Assembly: GCA_030267565.1 (NCBI GenBank)
Contig: BRXU01000042.1
Location: forward strand, 1 to 64,000
Reading direction: 5' to 3'
Origin: Pleodorina starrii
Taxonomy: Eukaryota > Chlorophyta > Chlorophyceae > Chlamydomonadales > Volvocaceae
DNA length: 64,000 nt
Part shown: positions 30,959 through 43,888 of the stretch, piece after piece
Numbering within the stretch: position 1 is the first letter of the stretch
Layout: every line of letters begins with the position of its first letter
Position numbers and translations under genes: made by a program
Notes under the pieces: model-generated
Databases searched by the model: none
The model's input: only the letters and a program-made list of their open reading frames with translations
What the model was told of the DNA's origin: nothing

Positions 30959-32594
30959 ATGCACGCGACAACCGCATCGAGGCGGCCCGCTTGTGGAGTC
31001 AAGGAGGCACAGGACAAGGCGGAGAAGGCCATCTATGCATGCCAGGTGCGTCGAAGTTGCATCAACGATAAAACTTATTGCGAAAGTCAATGGGGTCTTG
31101 CGTTCGTTGCTCCACACCGGGCGCACCCACTCTCGCAATTACTTCATTCCCTATGCAGGCAGCGGTTGGTGGCGACGAGGGCACCTGTGGGCTGTCCGGC
31201 TCGCTGACGGCCGCGAGTCTCGGGAATGTGCTCAGCATTTTGACGAAGGAGGCGGCCTTAGGCGGACGCAGCGTTGTCGTCGACGTTGGCGCCAGTATTG
31301 GCAAGTAAGTATATATGATGGCATGTCATGCGTGCCAGTAGCCGGTCATGTCGCTTGTTGCCTGCTGTCGTCGCGGCGGCCATCGATGTTGAGCCGATCG
31401 TCTCACTCCAGCCCGGCCCCACATCGGGCCACCAGCAGAGCGTGACGTGGGTGATTTATGGTCCATGGTATTGTGTTAAATCAGACTGAGCAACGTATAT
31501 TGTTGCGTTCGTAAAGTTTTTCAAGTTCAGTCCTGAACAGCTCCACATGTAGGGGTCTCAGTAGGCACCGGCACCGAACAGCCCACCCGTTGGGCGTGCA
31601 ACCGCGCTGGGCCACCCATGGCAACATACACATGCATCATATGCGGCAACACATTGACCGTTCTGCGCCCCCCGCAGGTTAACCACACATTGAGGTTCGC
31701 GTGTTAACCCCACCCCCCCTGCTGACACCACCCCAACTGCAGACTCCTGGTGCAGTGCGTGGCCCAGGTCAAGGTCGCCGCGGCCATCGGGATTGAGATA
31801 TGCGACAAGAAGGTGGACAAAGCCGAGGCGGTGCTGCAGATGTCTTGCGCGGCGCTGAAGGACATGGGTGGCCGCGAGAAAGACATGAAAGTCATATGTG
31901 GCAGCGCCGGGCAGGTGTGGGTGGGTGGGTTGTAACCGACATGGAAGTGTGCGCCTGTGTCAAAGCAAGAGGCTTGATGTGAAGATGAGCATCTGGATTC
32001 GAAAAACCCAGAATCTCACGGCCAGTTTTGTCATCCGGGCACCCATTTCACTCTCCTACAGCCCAGCCCCTCTGTCCCCCTCTCCCTCCACCCTCTCCCT
32101 ACACGCAGGTCGGTGCGCTGTCGCCACCGCCGACCCACTTCTTTGCGTTTTGGCAAGGTTTCAACCCACGAGACAAGCACACCGTGGCGGACCTTGTAAT
32201 GCGGCACAGCAGCCGGAGGGTAAGCTGGGGCTCTAGGATGCGACCAGCCCCAGGGAAGTGCAAATCGCGCATCTGCCTTCTCATTCCATTTAATAGCATC
32301 CTGTGCAGCGCCGCTGGTTGCGTTCACAGTCTGCACGACGCACGTGTGTTTGTGCGTGTGTGTGGGTGTCTGTGTGTCTGTGTGTGTATGTGTGTGTGTG
32401 CGTCCAGGGAGGGGGGGAGCCCGCTTGACACCTGCTTGCTCGACCTTCCCACAACCCCGCTGTCAATCTTCCCTTCTTCCAGGCTGTTGTCATAATCCAA
32501 GAACACAAGAAGCGGGACATCGAGCAGGAGATGGAGCTGTACGGCTTCCGCGGCCTCCGACTGCTGGACACAGTACCGGTTACCATGAGCGGGA
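30959..32594 (+). CDS. Class I SAM-dependent methyltransferase, DOT1-like (3' end unresolved)
   Basis: Exons 30959-31045, 31159-31304, 31743-31914, 32109-32219 and 32483-32594 are joined by clean GT-AG sites with matching phases (0, 2, 0, 0). The product starts MHATTASRRPACGVKEAQ. Residues about 65-77 read SVVVDVGASIGK, the glycine-rich SAM-binding motif I; the codon for its final Lys is built across the splice. GIEICDKKVDKAEAVL follows, with the acidic ribose-binding Glu of motif II. Then come KVICGSAGQ, PPTHFFAFWQGF and a final strand GLRLLDTVPVTMSGS. This order fits the Rossmann fold of the DOT1-like/class I family; the substrate cannot be told. Exon 5 ends in phase 1 at GGGA|GTAAGT, so at least one more exon is expected, but only repeats lie downstream. 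Candidate terminal exons occur in the 542-bp repeats. Confidence 0.65.
32279..32340 (+). repeat. Diverged single copy of the 169-bp satellite core, intronic
   Basis: CCATTTAATAGCATCCTGTG through GGTTGCGTTCACAGTCTGCACGACG matches bases in the middle of the 21245-25373 monomer, with about six differences. It lies in the intron 32220-32482. As at 25373, it is followed by a TG-rich tract and then a splice acceptor. Confidence 0.85.
32342..32405 (+). repeat. (GT)n microsatellite
   Basis: TGTGTGTG with GTCTG and GCGTG interruptions inside the last resolved intron of the methyltransferase gene. Confidence 0.9.
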
Positions 32595-32821
32595 GTAAGT
32601 TCGGGGAATTGGGTCAAGAGGGTGATCCGGCTTGGGGCCATTCTCGAGCCGAACTCTCCAACGACGAAGATCTAATAATACCCGGTGTTTTTCAACACCA
32701 CAAATGCCTAAAGGACAAACGCAACCACCACCTCCCGATCAATGAAGCGGTGGAGGCCTCAAGGCTTGTGTGGATGGAAGAGATCTGGATGCCGGCTTCG
32801 GGCTTGGTCTGGCTTCACGCT
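32595..32821. other. Downstream of exon 5, no exon recognised
   Basis: Begins at the GTAAGT donor. Contains GGTGTTTTTCAACACC, a short hairpin, at about 32682. Nothing recognisable as coding. Confidence 0.4.
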
Positions 32822-33350
32822 GTGAGCTTAACGGACGCAGCAGTAAAAGCCCCTCCCAGGGCGCGACCCTGGCATACGGAGCCTGTATGGAGTGCCGTAC
32901 GGCACTCCATACCGCTCAAAAGGGCAAGATACGACAATGGATGGAGCCACTGCAGCGTTGGACGGGGGAAGAGAAGCCACACCACACCACACAAGCGGGG
33001 GGAACCCGACCCACACATACACACAGGAAGGCAAGGCAAGGCAAGGCATGGCAGGCACTCCACATGGTGCCCGTAGCTTCGGAGGGTAAGAAGGGAGAGG
33101 ACAGAGCATAGGTCGGGCTGGCAGCCAGGCAGGCAGACAGCCAGGCCGGCACTGTACTGCACTGTCGGGCTTCAAGCTGTGAGCTTAACCCCTTACGCAG
33201 CAGAAAAAGCCCCTCCCAGGGCGCGACCCTGGCATACGGAGCCTGTATGGAGTGCCGTACGGCACTCCATACAGCTCAGAAGGGCAAGATACGACATTGG
33301 ATGGAACCACTGCAGCGTTGGACGGGGGACTGGGAGCCACACCACACCAC
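32815..33350 (+). repeat. Direct repeat bearing long perfect palindromes
   Basis: A block of about 170 bp starting at about 32820 (GTGAGCTTAAC) recurs at 33179. Each contains a perfect palindrome centred on GCCGTACGGC: 28 bp at 32885-32912 and 32 bp at 33243-33274. Flanking text includes CTCCCAGGGCGCGACCCTGG, another inverted repeat, and the GATACGACA(A/T)TGGATGGA block. Confidence 0.9.
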
Positions 33351-36300
33351 ACCACACCAGCCCAGCCCAACCATCCATCCGGACGGGGGAAATATGAAGA
33401 GGGGACGGGGGAAGGGAAGCCACACCAGCAGCCCAACCATGCATCCAGCCTGCCAGCCAGCCATCCATGCAGGCCCTCAGGCTTCCGCATCAGGCCAGGC
33501 TGCGCCATAAGGCAGGCACAGCCACACCACACCTGCGGAGGGCAGGGTATATGGGTTGAGGGGAGGGGGCAGGGGTTGGGTGGGGGGCGGTGGGCGGAGA
33601 GGGGAAAAGTGGGGCTAATGGGGAGGAGAGGGGGCGTGGGGGAGGGACTCGGCCCACACATACACACAGGCAAGGCACGGCAAATTACGGCAAGGCAAGG
33701 CGCACTCCCCATGGTGCGGAGGGGGAGGGAGGAGAAGAGGGCTGGTGGGGGAGGGACTCGGCCCACACATACACACAGGCAAGGCACGGCAAATTACGGC
33801 AAGGCAAGGCAGGCACTCCCCATGGTGCCCCGGAGCCCGGAGCTTCGGAGGGTAAGAAAAGATAGGACAGCGCCTTGATCGGGCTGACAGCCAGGCAGCC
33901 AGGCAAGGCACTGTACTACACCGTACGGCACGCGCACCCGTCCCTCCGCAGAACACAAGCAGCACTGCACCCCTCCTCCGGTGACTCACCATGGGCCAGT
34001 GGCTGAGACGGGCTGAGGGAAGGGACGGAGCGGGGGAAGGGAAGTCACATCACACCACACCACACCAGCCCAGCTCCAACCATGCATCCAGCCCAGCCTG
34101 CCAGCCATCCATGCAGGCCACCAGGCTTCCGCCTTCAGGCCAGGCTGCGACACGCCATCACGCCGATGCACAGCAGCGCCATGCTGCGGAGGGCAGGGTA
34201 TTTGGGCGGAGGGGGAGGGGGCAGGGGTTGGGTCGGTGGGGGGGCGGAGGTAGGGTGCGGAGGGGGAGGGAGGAGAAGAGGGCTGGTGGGGGAGGGACTC
34301 GGCCCACACATACACACAGGCAAGGCACGGCAAATTACGGCAAGGCAAGGCAGGCACTCCCCATGGTGCCCCGGAGCCCGGAGCTTCGGAGGGTAAGAAA
34401 AGATAGGACAGCGCCTTGATCGGGCTGACAGCCAGGCAGCCAGGCAAGGCACTGTACTACACCGTACGGCACGCGCACCCGTCCCTCCGCAGAACACAAG
34501 CAGCACTGCACCCCTCCTCCGGTGACTCACCATGGGCCAGTGGCTGAGACGGGCTGAGGGAAGGGACGGAGCGGGGGAAGGGAAGTCACATCACACCACA
34601 CCACACCAGCCCAGCTCCAACCATGCATCCAGCCCAGCCTGCCAGCCATCCATGCAGGCCACCAGGCTTCCGCCTTCAGGCCAGGCTGCGACACGCCATC
34701 ACGCCGATGCACAGCAGCGCCATGCTGCGGAGGGCAGGGTATTTGGGCGGAGGGGGAGGGGGCAGGGGTTGGGTCGGTGGGGGGGGCGGAGGTAGGGTGC
34801 GGAGGGGGAGGGAGGAGAAGAGGGCTGGTGGGGGAGGGACTCGGCCCACACATACACACAGGCAAGGCACGGCAAATTACGGCAAGGCAAGGCAGGCACT
34901 CCCCATGGTGCCCCGGAGCCCGGAGCTTCGGAGGGTAAGAAAAGATAGGACAGCGCCTTGATCGGGCTGACAGCCAGGCAGCCAGGCAAGGCACTGTACT
35001 ACACCGTACGGCACGCGCACCCGTCCCTCCGCAGAACACAAGCAGCACTGCACCCCTCCTCCGGTGACTCACCATGGGCCAGTGGCTGAGACGGGCTGAG
35101 GGAAGGGACGGAGCGGGGGAAGGGAAGTCACATCACACCACACCACACCAGCCCAGCTCCAACCATGCATCCAGCCCAGCCTGCCAGCCATCCATGCAGG
35201 CCACCAGGCTTCCGCCTTCAGGCCAGGCTGCGACACGCCATCACGCCGATGCACAGCAGCGCCATGCTGCGGAGGGCAGGGTATTTGGGCGGAGGGGGAG
35301 GGGGCAGGGGTTGGGTCGGTGGGGGGGGCGGAGGTAGGGTGCGGAGGGGGAGGGAGGAGAAGAGGGCTGGTGGGGGAGGGACTCGGCCCACACATACACA
35401 CAGGCAAGGCACGGCAAATTACGGCAAGGCAAGGCAGGCACTCCCCATGGTGCCCCGGAGCCCGGAGCTTCGGAGGGTAAGAAAAGATAGGACAGCGCCT
35501 TGATCGGGCTGACAGCCAGGCAGCCAGGCAAGGCACTGTACTACACCGTACGGCACGCGCACCCGTCCCTCCGCAGAACACAAGCAGCACTGCACCCCTC
35601 CTCCGGTGACTCACCATGGGCCAGTGGCTGAGACGGGCTGAGGGAAGGGACGGAGCGGGGGAAGGGAAGTCACATCACACCACACCACACCAGCCCAGCT
35701 CCAACCATGCATCCAGCCCAGCCTGCCAGCCATCCATGCAGGCCACCAGGCTTCCGCCTTCAGGCCAGGCTGCGACACGCCATCACGCCGATGCACAGCA
35801 GCGCCATGCTGCGGAGGGCAGGGTATTTGGGCGGAGGGGGAGGGGGCAGGGGTTGGGTCGGTGGGGGGGCGGAGGTAGGGTGCGGAGGGGGAGGGAGGAG
35901 AAGAGGGCTGGTGGGGGAGGGACTCGGCCCACACATACACACAGGCAAGGCACGGCAAATTACGGCAAGGCAAGGCAGGCACTCCCCATGGTGCCCCGGA
36001 GCCCGGAGCTTCGGAGGGTAAGAAAAGATAGGACAGCGCCTTGATCGGGCTGACAGCCAGGCAGCCAGGCAAGGCACTGTACTACACCGTACGGCACGTG
36101 CACCCGTCCCTCCGCAGAACACAAGCAGCACTGCACCCCTCCTCCGGTGACTCACCATGGGCCAGTGGCTGAGACGGGCTGAGGGAAGGGACGGAGCGGG
36201 GGAAGGGAAGTCACATCACACCACACCACACCAGCCCAGCTCCAACCATGCATCCAGCCCAGCCTGCCAGCCATCCATGCAGGCCACCAGGCTTCCGCCT

Positions 36301-36440
36301 TCAGGCCAGGCTGCGACACGCCATCACGCCGATGTACAGCAGCGCCATGCTGCGGAGGGCAGGGTATTTGGGCGGAGGGGGAGGGGGCAGGGGTTGGGTC
36401 GGTGGGGGGGCGGAGGTAGGGTGTGGAGGGGGTTCAGGGA
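33351..36440 (+). repeat. 542-bp satellite array, first block
   Basis: ATGGGCCAGTGGCTGAGACG recurs at 33991, 34532, 35074, 35616 and 36157 (spacing 541-542 bp), after an irregular leading unit from about 33351. Each unit holds a purine-rich half, a GGCAAGGCACGGCAAATTACGG half, ACCGTACGGCACG, and a pyrimidine tract ending CCTCCGCAG. The last unit is cut at about 36437. Units differ by one or two bases only. Confidence 0.97.
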
Positions 36441-37440
36441 GTGATATGCTCCTTTATAAAATAATGAGTCACTGCGGACGTTGATGATCAAGCTGCGACA
36501 GCCGCTGAACCTCCGGAACTGTTAATGTTATCCCACCCATTCCCAAACTTTACCGACATTGCTGCTTGACCCGCGGTTGAACCGTCCCAGCATCTTGTCG
36601 GTGTCGGAAGTGTTGCAAGCCGCCTCGGACGAAGCCGCACCGCATTTTTTGTGCGGTGCGATGTTGTAGACATGTGTACCAATCGTAAAATTAGCGCCGT
36701 AGAAGTGTCCAAAAGCTGAAAAGCTGGTATGCGCGTGCTTGCTCTAAAAAAACCCGAAAATCCCACCCTCTAAGCTGTCAGAACTGGCAACAGCAACATC
36801 TATCGGAACTGAGGATGCTTACCTGAGCGGCAGACCAGCGCGGTAGCGTTGCGATTCGTCGATGCGTAAGGGGCAAGGGCAACGTGGCGGCTTTGTGAGC
36901 ATCGTTGAAGCATTTGCTGGGGGAGCATGGTATGATATGCGGTGCGATCCTACACAAAGTGCCTACGGGAATGACTAAAAGAAAGAAAGATGCATAAACT
37001 AAGCTGAGTATTTGAGCACCCAGCTGTAACGAGCCGTACCGAAGTACGGCGCCTTACAGTTGGGCGACGTGCATACGCACAAAGCACGGTGCGGCACGGG
37101 GCCTGAGGAGGTTCCCGCCATACCGCGCACCGGAGGGGCCGATGCATGCTGACCCCTGCGGTGTGGGATGGTTAGGGGAGGTTAACGGGGGACGCGCTGC
37201 GAGAAGGGGTGTGGTGGGGGTGGGGGCTGGCGTGTCCGGAGGGCGCCAAATGCGGCAAGAATGCGGTCGGTGAGCTTGAGACCGTTTTTGCGTTGGACAT
37301 GGAAGAGGTCCGGCCATAGGATGACCTGCTGCGCACACTGGGCCTCGAGGCGTAAACGTGGGTAATCTTGTTGAAAGAGGCAAAACATGAGCATGGCAAC
37401 TTCTGTGATGAATGCTTCGGCGTCAAGAATGATGCGTTGT
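36430..37440. mobile_element. About 1-kb insertion splitting a 542-bp satellite unit
   Basis: The satellite stops at GGTAGGGTGTGGAGGGGG and resumes at TTGCGGAGGGGGAGGG, so about 10 bp of unit sequence (G(C/T)GGAGGGGG) is present on both sides like a target duplication. No terminal inverted repeats were found. Inside are a perfect 9-bp hairpin (36636-36644 with 36652-36660) and, on the minus strand at 37437-37182, an open stretch reading DAEAFITEVAMLMFCLFQQD, which looks more protein-like than its surroundings but is not recognised. It could be a transposon, a retrocopy fragment or filler DNA from break repair. Confidence 0.45.
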
Positions 37441-38257
37441 TGCGGAGGGGGAGGGAGGAGAAGAGGGCTGGTGGGGGAGGGACTCGGCCCACACATACAC
37501 ACAGGCAAGGCACGGCAAATTGCGGCAAGGCAAGGCAGGCACTCCCCATGGTGCCCCGGAGCCCGGAGCTTCGGAGGGTAAGAAAAGATAGGACAGCGCC
37601 TTGATCGGGCTGACAGCCAGGCAGCAAGGCAAGGCACTGTACTACACCGTACGGCACGCGCACCCGTCCCTCCGCAGAACACAAGCAGCACTGCACCCCT
37701 CCTCCGGTGACTCACCATGGGCCAGTGGCTGAGACGGGCTGAGGGAAGGGACGGAGCGGGGGAAGGGAAGTCACATCACACCACACCACACCAGCCCAGC
37801 TCCAACCATGCATCCAGCCCAGCCTGCCAGCCATCCATGCAGGCCACCAGGCTTCCGCCTTCAGGCCAGGCTGCGACACGCCATCACGCCGATGCACAGC
37901 AGCGCCATGCTGCGGAGGGCAGGGTATTTGGGCGGAGGGGGAGGGGGCAGGGGTTGGGTCGGTGGGGGGGCGGAGGTAGGGTGCGGAGGGGGAGGGAGGA
38001 GAAGAGGGCTGGTGGGGGAGGGACTCGGCCCACACATACACACAGGCAAGGCACGGCAAATTACGGCAAGGCAAGGCAGGCACTCCCCATGGTGCCCCGG
38101 AGCCCGGAGCTTCGGAGGGTAAGAAAAGATAGGACAGCGCCTTGATCGGGCTGACAGCCAGGCAGCCAGGCAAGGCGCTGTACTACACCGTACGGCACGC
38201 GCACCCGTCCCTCCGCAGAACACAAGCAGCACTGCACCCCTCCTCCGGTGACTCACC
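37441..38257 (+). repeat. 542-bp satellite array, second block
   Basis: The array resumes mid-unit at 37441 with a full unit from 37717. It ends where the next unit (ATGGGCCAGTGGTTGACAC at 38258) changes into the 1.7-kb chimeric repeat. Confidence 0.95.
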
Positions 38258-38376
38258 ATGGGCCAGTGGTTGACACACAGACAGTGGCAGTGGCAGTGCA
38301 GTACAGTGCGGAGGGGTGGGCTGGTGGGGAGGGGAGGGCTGGTGGGGAGGAGAGGGCTGGTGGGGAGGAGAGGGGG

Positions 38377-38437
<61 letters not shown>

Positions 38438-38681
38438 TGCGGAGGGCAGGGTATTTGGGCGGAGGGGGAGGGGGCAGGGGTTGGGTCGGTGGGGGGGGCG
38501 CGAAGGGGGGGAGGAGAGGGCTGGTGTGGAGGAGAGGCGGCGGGGGAGGCACTCAGCCTTCGCATACACACAGGCAGTGGCAGTGGCAGTGCAGTACAGT
38601 GCGGAGGGGTGGTCGGAGGGGGGGCGCGAAGGGGGGGAGGAGAGGGCTGGTGGGGAGGAGAGGCGGCGGAGAGAGAGGCGG

Positions 38682-38738
<57 letters not shown>

Positions 38739-40078
38739 TGCGGAGGGCAGGGTATTTGGGTTTGGGGGAGGGGGCAGGGGTTGGGTCGGTGGGTGGGCGC
38801 GAAGGGGGAGGAGAAGAGGGCTGGTGGGGAGGACAGGGGGCGGAGGGGTGGGGCGGAGGGGAAGGGAAGTGGCAGTGGCAGTGGCAGTGGCAGTGGCAGT
38901 GGAAGGGAAGTGGCAGTGGAAGGGGAAGTGGCAGTGGAAGGGGAAGGCGAAGTGGAAGGGGTTAGGGGACAGCTGCTGCGTCTGCGGCTGTGTCACTCTT
39001 CCAAAGCAACCCACATTGCAAGCCCAACCCACATTGCAAGCCCAACCCACATTGCATTGCACGATCGCAGCACCGAGGAAGCCGCGAGGTCCAGCAGGGC
39101 TCAACCTTCCTGCACGTCGTTTAGGCAAGCAAGCAAGCAAGCAAGAAAGTCAGCAAGCCAGCCAGCCAGCCAGTCAGCAAGCAAGCAAGCCGTGTGCAGC
39201 ATCACCTCGCGAGGTGCCCGGAGCCCAGCCCGCAATTCCGCAGTTCCTGACAACAGCTCCTACCTACTGATCAAGAGAAGAAGATCAATACGGAAAAGGC
39301 CCAGCTCAAGCAGAGGTGGACGCAGCGGAGAGTCGAGGTTGCCGTCAGTCATTGAAACTTACGGTACCAAACTAAACCTCGCTAAGTATTGTTACTATCA
39401 AGAAAGAAAGGTAATAGCAGAAGTTGTAATATTATTGTCTGCAAAGCGTTTCTGCACAGTCCAAAAGTTTGCTCACCCCTCCGCAGTACGGCGCACCACC
39501 AGAAAAACGACCTCGCGAGCCCGGACCCTTCCCGAGCCCTCAAACAAATTATTGCCGTGAGGCCCACACAGGACCATAATTTGCGCAAATTTTACCATAA
39601 AATCCAGCATATCACAATTCATATGTCCAAAATTAATCCGCGTGCTGTGCACAAGCCTGGCTGCCAGCAAAATGTTAAGATGCCAATCAAGGGCCTTGCA
39701 CACCCAGGCGTGCCCACGCCAGATCTCACCAGGCGCCACGTTTCAGCCCGAGACCCCGCTGGAGGACACCTTCAGCATGACTAGGCGCACATTTTAGATG
39801 GGGTGTTGGCGGCCTGGCACCCTGCCCTAGGGCCGTTCCGTGCCTGTCCTACCCCAGATCTTTTGGACGTAGTATTCCTTTTGCGCATCTGCTTCGGCAG
39901 AGTTATTATGAATAGCTTGAAACACAAGCAGCACTGCACCCCTCCTCCGGTGACTCACCATGGGCCAGTGGTTGACACACAGACAGTGGCAGTGGCAGTG
40001 CAGTACAGTGCGGAGGGGTGGGCTGGTGGGGAGGGGAGGGCTGGTGGGGAGGAGAGGGCTGGTGGGGAGGAGAGGGGG

Positions 40079-40151
<73 letters not shown>

Positions 40152-40395
40152 TGCGGAGGGCAGGGTATTTGGGCGGAGGGGGAGGGGGCAGGGGTTGGGT
40201 CGGTGGGGGGGGCGCGAAGGGGGGGAGGAGAGGGCTGGTGTGGAGGAGAGGCGGCGGGGGAGGCACTCAGCCTTCGCATACACACAGGCAGTGGCAGTGG
40301 CAGTGCAGTACAGTGCGGAGGGGTGGTCGGAGGGGGGGCGCGAAGGGGGGGAGGAGAGGGCTGGTGGGGAGGAGAGGCGGCGGAGAGAGAGGCGG

Positions 40396-40454
<59 letters not shown>

Positions 40455-41787
40455 TGCGGAGGGCAGGGTATTTGGGTTTGGGGAGGGGGCAGGGGTTGGG
40501 TCGGTGGGTGGGCGCGAAGGGGGAGGAGAAGAGGGCTGGTGGGGAGGACAGGGGGCGGAGGGGTGGGGCGGAGGGGAAGGGAAGTGGCAGTGGCAGTGGC
40601 AGTGGCAGTGGAAGGGAAGTGGCAGTGGAAGGGGAAGTGGCAGTGGAAGGGGAAGGCGAAGTGGAAGGGGTTAGGGGACAGCTGCTGCGTCTGCGGCTGT
40701 GTCACTCTTCCAAAGCAACCCACATTGCAAGCCCAACCCACATTGCAAGCCCAACCCACATTGCATTGCACGATCGCAGCACCGAGGAAGCCGCGAGGTC
40801 CAGCAGGGCTCAACCTTCCTGCACGTCGTTTAGGCAAGCAAGCAAGCAAGCAAGAAAGTCAGCAAGCCAGCCAGCCAGCCAGTCAGCAAGCAAGCAAGCC
40901 GTGTGCAGCATCACCTCGCGAGGTGCCCGGAGCCCAGCCCGCAATTCCGCAGTTCCTGACAACAGCTCCTACCTACTGATCAAGAGAAGAAGATCAATAC
41001 GGAAAAGGCCCAGCTCAAGCAGAGGTGGACGCAGCGGAGAGTCGAGGTTGCCGTCAGTCATTGAAACTTACGGTACCAAACTAAACCTCGCTAAGTATTG
41101 TTACTATCAAGAAAGAAAGGTAATAGCAGAAGTTGTAATATTATTGTCTGCAAAGCGTTTCTGCACAGTCCAAAAGTTTGCTCACCCCTCCGCAGTACGG
41201 CGCACCACCAGAAAAACGACCTCGCGAGCCCGGACCCTTCCCGAGCCCTCAAACAAATTATTGCCGTGAGGCCCACACAGGACCATAATTTGCGCAAATT
41301 TTACCATAAAATCCAGCATATCACAATTCATATGTCCAAAATTAATCCGCGTGCTGTGCACAAGCCTGGCTGCCAGCAAAATGTTAAGATGCCAATCAAG
41401 GGCCTTGCACACCCAGGCGTGCCCACGCCAGATCTCACCAGGCGCCACGTTTCAGCCCGAGACCCCGCTGGAGGACACCTTCAGCATGACTAGGCGCACA
41501 TTTTAGATGGGGTGTTGGCGGCCTGGCACCCTGCCCTAGGGCCGTTCCGTGCCTGTCCTACCCCAGATCTTTTGGACGTAGTATTCCTTTTGCGCATCTG
41601 CTTCGGCAGAGTTATTATGAATAGCTTGAAACACAAGCAGCACTGCACCCCTCCTCCGGTGACTCACCATGGGCCAGTGGTTGACACACAGACAGTGGCA
41701 GTGGCAGTGCAGTACAGTGCGGAGGGGTGGGCTGGTGGGGAGGGGAGGGCTGGTGGGGAGGAGAGGGCTGGTGGGGAGGAGAGGGGG

Positions 41788-41852
<65 letters not shown>

Positions 41853-42096
41853 TGCGGAGGGCAGGGTATTTGGGCGGAGGGGGAGGGGGCAGGGGTTGGG
41901 TCGGTGGGGGGGGCGCGAAGGGGGGGAGGAGAGGGCTGGTGTGGAGGAGAGGCGGCGGGGGAGGCACTCAGCCTTCGCATACACACAGGCAGTGGCAGTG
42001 GCAGTGCAGTACAGTGCGGAGGGGTGGTCGGAGGGGGGGCGCGAAGGGGGGGAGGAGAGGGCTGGTGGGGAGGAGAGGCGGCGGAGAGAGAGGCGG

Positions 42097-42165
<69 letters not shown>

Positions 42166-43504
42166 TGCGGAGGGCAGGGTATTTGGGTTTGGGGAGGGGG
42201 CAGGGGTTGGGTCGGTGGGTGGGCGCGAAGGGGGAGGAGAAGAGGGCTGGTGGGGAGGACAGGGGGCGGAGGGGTGGGGCGGAGGGGAAGGGAAGTGGCA
42301 GTGGCAGTGGCAGTGGCAGTGGCAGTGGAAGGGAAGTGGCAGTGGAAGGGGAAGTGGCAGTGGAAGGGGAAGGCGAAGTGGAAGGGGTTAGGGGACAGCT
42401 GCTGCGTCTGCGGCTGTGTCACTCTTCCAAAGCAACCCACATTGCAAGCCCAACCCACATTGCAAGCCCAACCCACATTGCATTGCACGATCGCAGCACC
42501 GAGGAAGCCGCGAGGTCCAGCAGGGCTCAACCTTCCTGCACGTCGTTTAGGCAAGCAAGCAAGCAAGCAAGAAAGTCAGCAAGCCAGCCAGCCAGCCAGT
42601 CAGCAAGCAAGCAAGCCGTGTGCAGCATCACCTCGCGAGGTGCCCGGAGCCCAGCCCGCAATTCCGCAGTTCCTGACAACAGCTCCTACCTACTGATCAA
42701 GAGAAGAAGATCAATACGGAAAAGGCCCAGCTCAAGCAGAGGTGGACGCAGCGGAGAGTCGAGGTTGCCGTCAGTCATTGAAACTTACGGTACCAAACTA
42801 AACCTCGCTAAGTATTGTTACTATCAAGAAAGAAAGGTAATAGCAGAAGTTGTAATATTATTGTCTGCAAAGCGTTTCTGCACAGTCCAAAAGTTTGCTC
42901 ACCCCTCCGCAGTACGGCGCACCACCAGAAAAACGACCTCGCGAGCCCGGACCCTTCCCGAGCCCTCAAACAAATTATTGCCGTGAGGCCCACACAGGAC
43001 CATAATTTGCGCAAATTTTACCATAAAATCCAGCATATCACAATTCATATGTCCAAAATTAATCCGCGTGCTGTGCACAAGCCTGGCTGCCAGCAAAATG
43101 TTAAGATGCCAATCAAGGGCCTTGCACACCCAGGCGTGCCCACGCCAGATCTCACCAGGCGCCACGTTTCAGCCCGAGACCCCGCTGGAGGACACCTTCA
43201 GCATGACTAGGCGCACATTTTAGATGGGGTGTTGGCGGCCTGGCACCCTGCCCTAGGGCCGTTCCGTGCCTGTCCTACCCCAGATCTTTTGGACGTAGTA
43301 TTCCTTTTGCGCATCTGCTTCGGCAGAGTTATTATGAATAGCTTGAAACACAAGCAGCACTGCACCCCTCCTCCGGTGACTCACCATGGGCCAGTGGTTG
43401 ACACACAGACAGTGGCAGTGGCAGTGCAGTACAGTGCGGAGGGGTGGGCTGGTGGGGAGGGGAGGGCGGGGGGGGAGGAGAGGGCTGTTGGGGATGAGAG
43501 GGGG

Positions 43505-43575
<71 letters not shown>

Positions 43576-43819
43576 TGCGGAGGGCAGGGTATTTGGGCGG
43601 AGGGGGAAGGGGCAGGGGTTGGGTCGGTGGGGGGGGCGCGAAGGGGGGGAGGAGAGGGCTGGTGTGGAGGAGAGGCGGCGGGGGAGGCACTCAGCCTTCG
43701 CATACACACAGGCAGTGGCAGTGGCAGTGCAGTACAGTGCGGAGGGGTGGTCGGAGGGGGGGCGCGAAGGGGGGGAGGAGAGGGCTGGTGGGGAGGAGAG
43801 GCGGCGGAGAGAGAGGCGG

Positions 43820-43888
<69 letters not shown>

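Noticed and set aside
33991..38145. MGQWLRRAEG... 87-142-codon frames
   Set aside because: Repeated in each 542-bp unit and in overlapping frames on both strands; satellite shadow.
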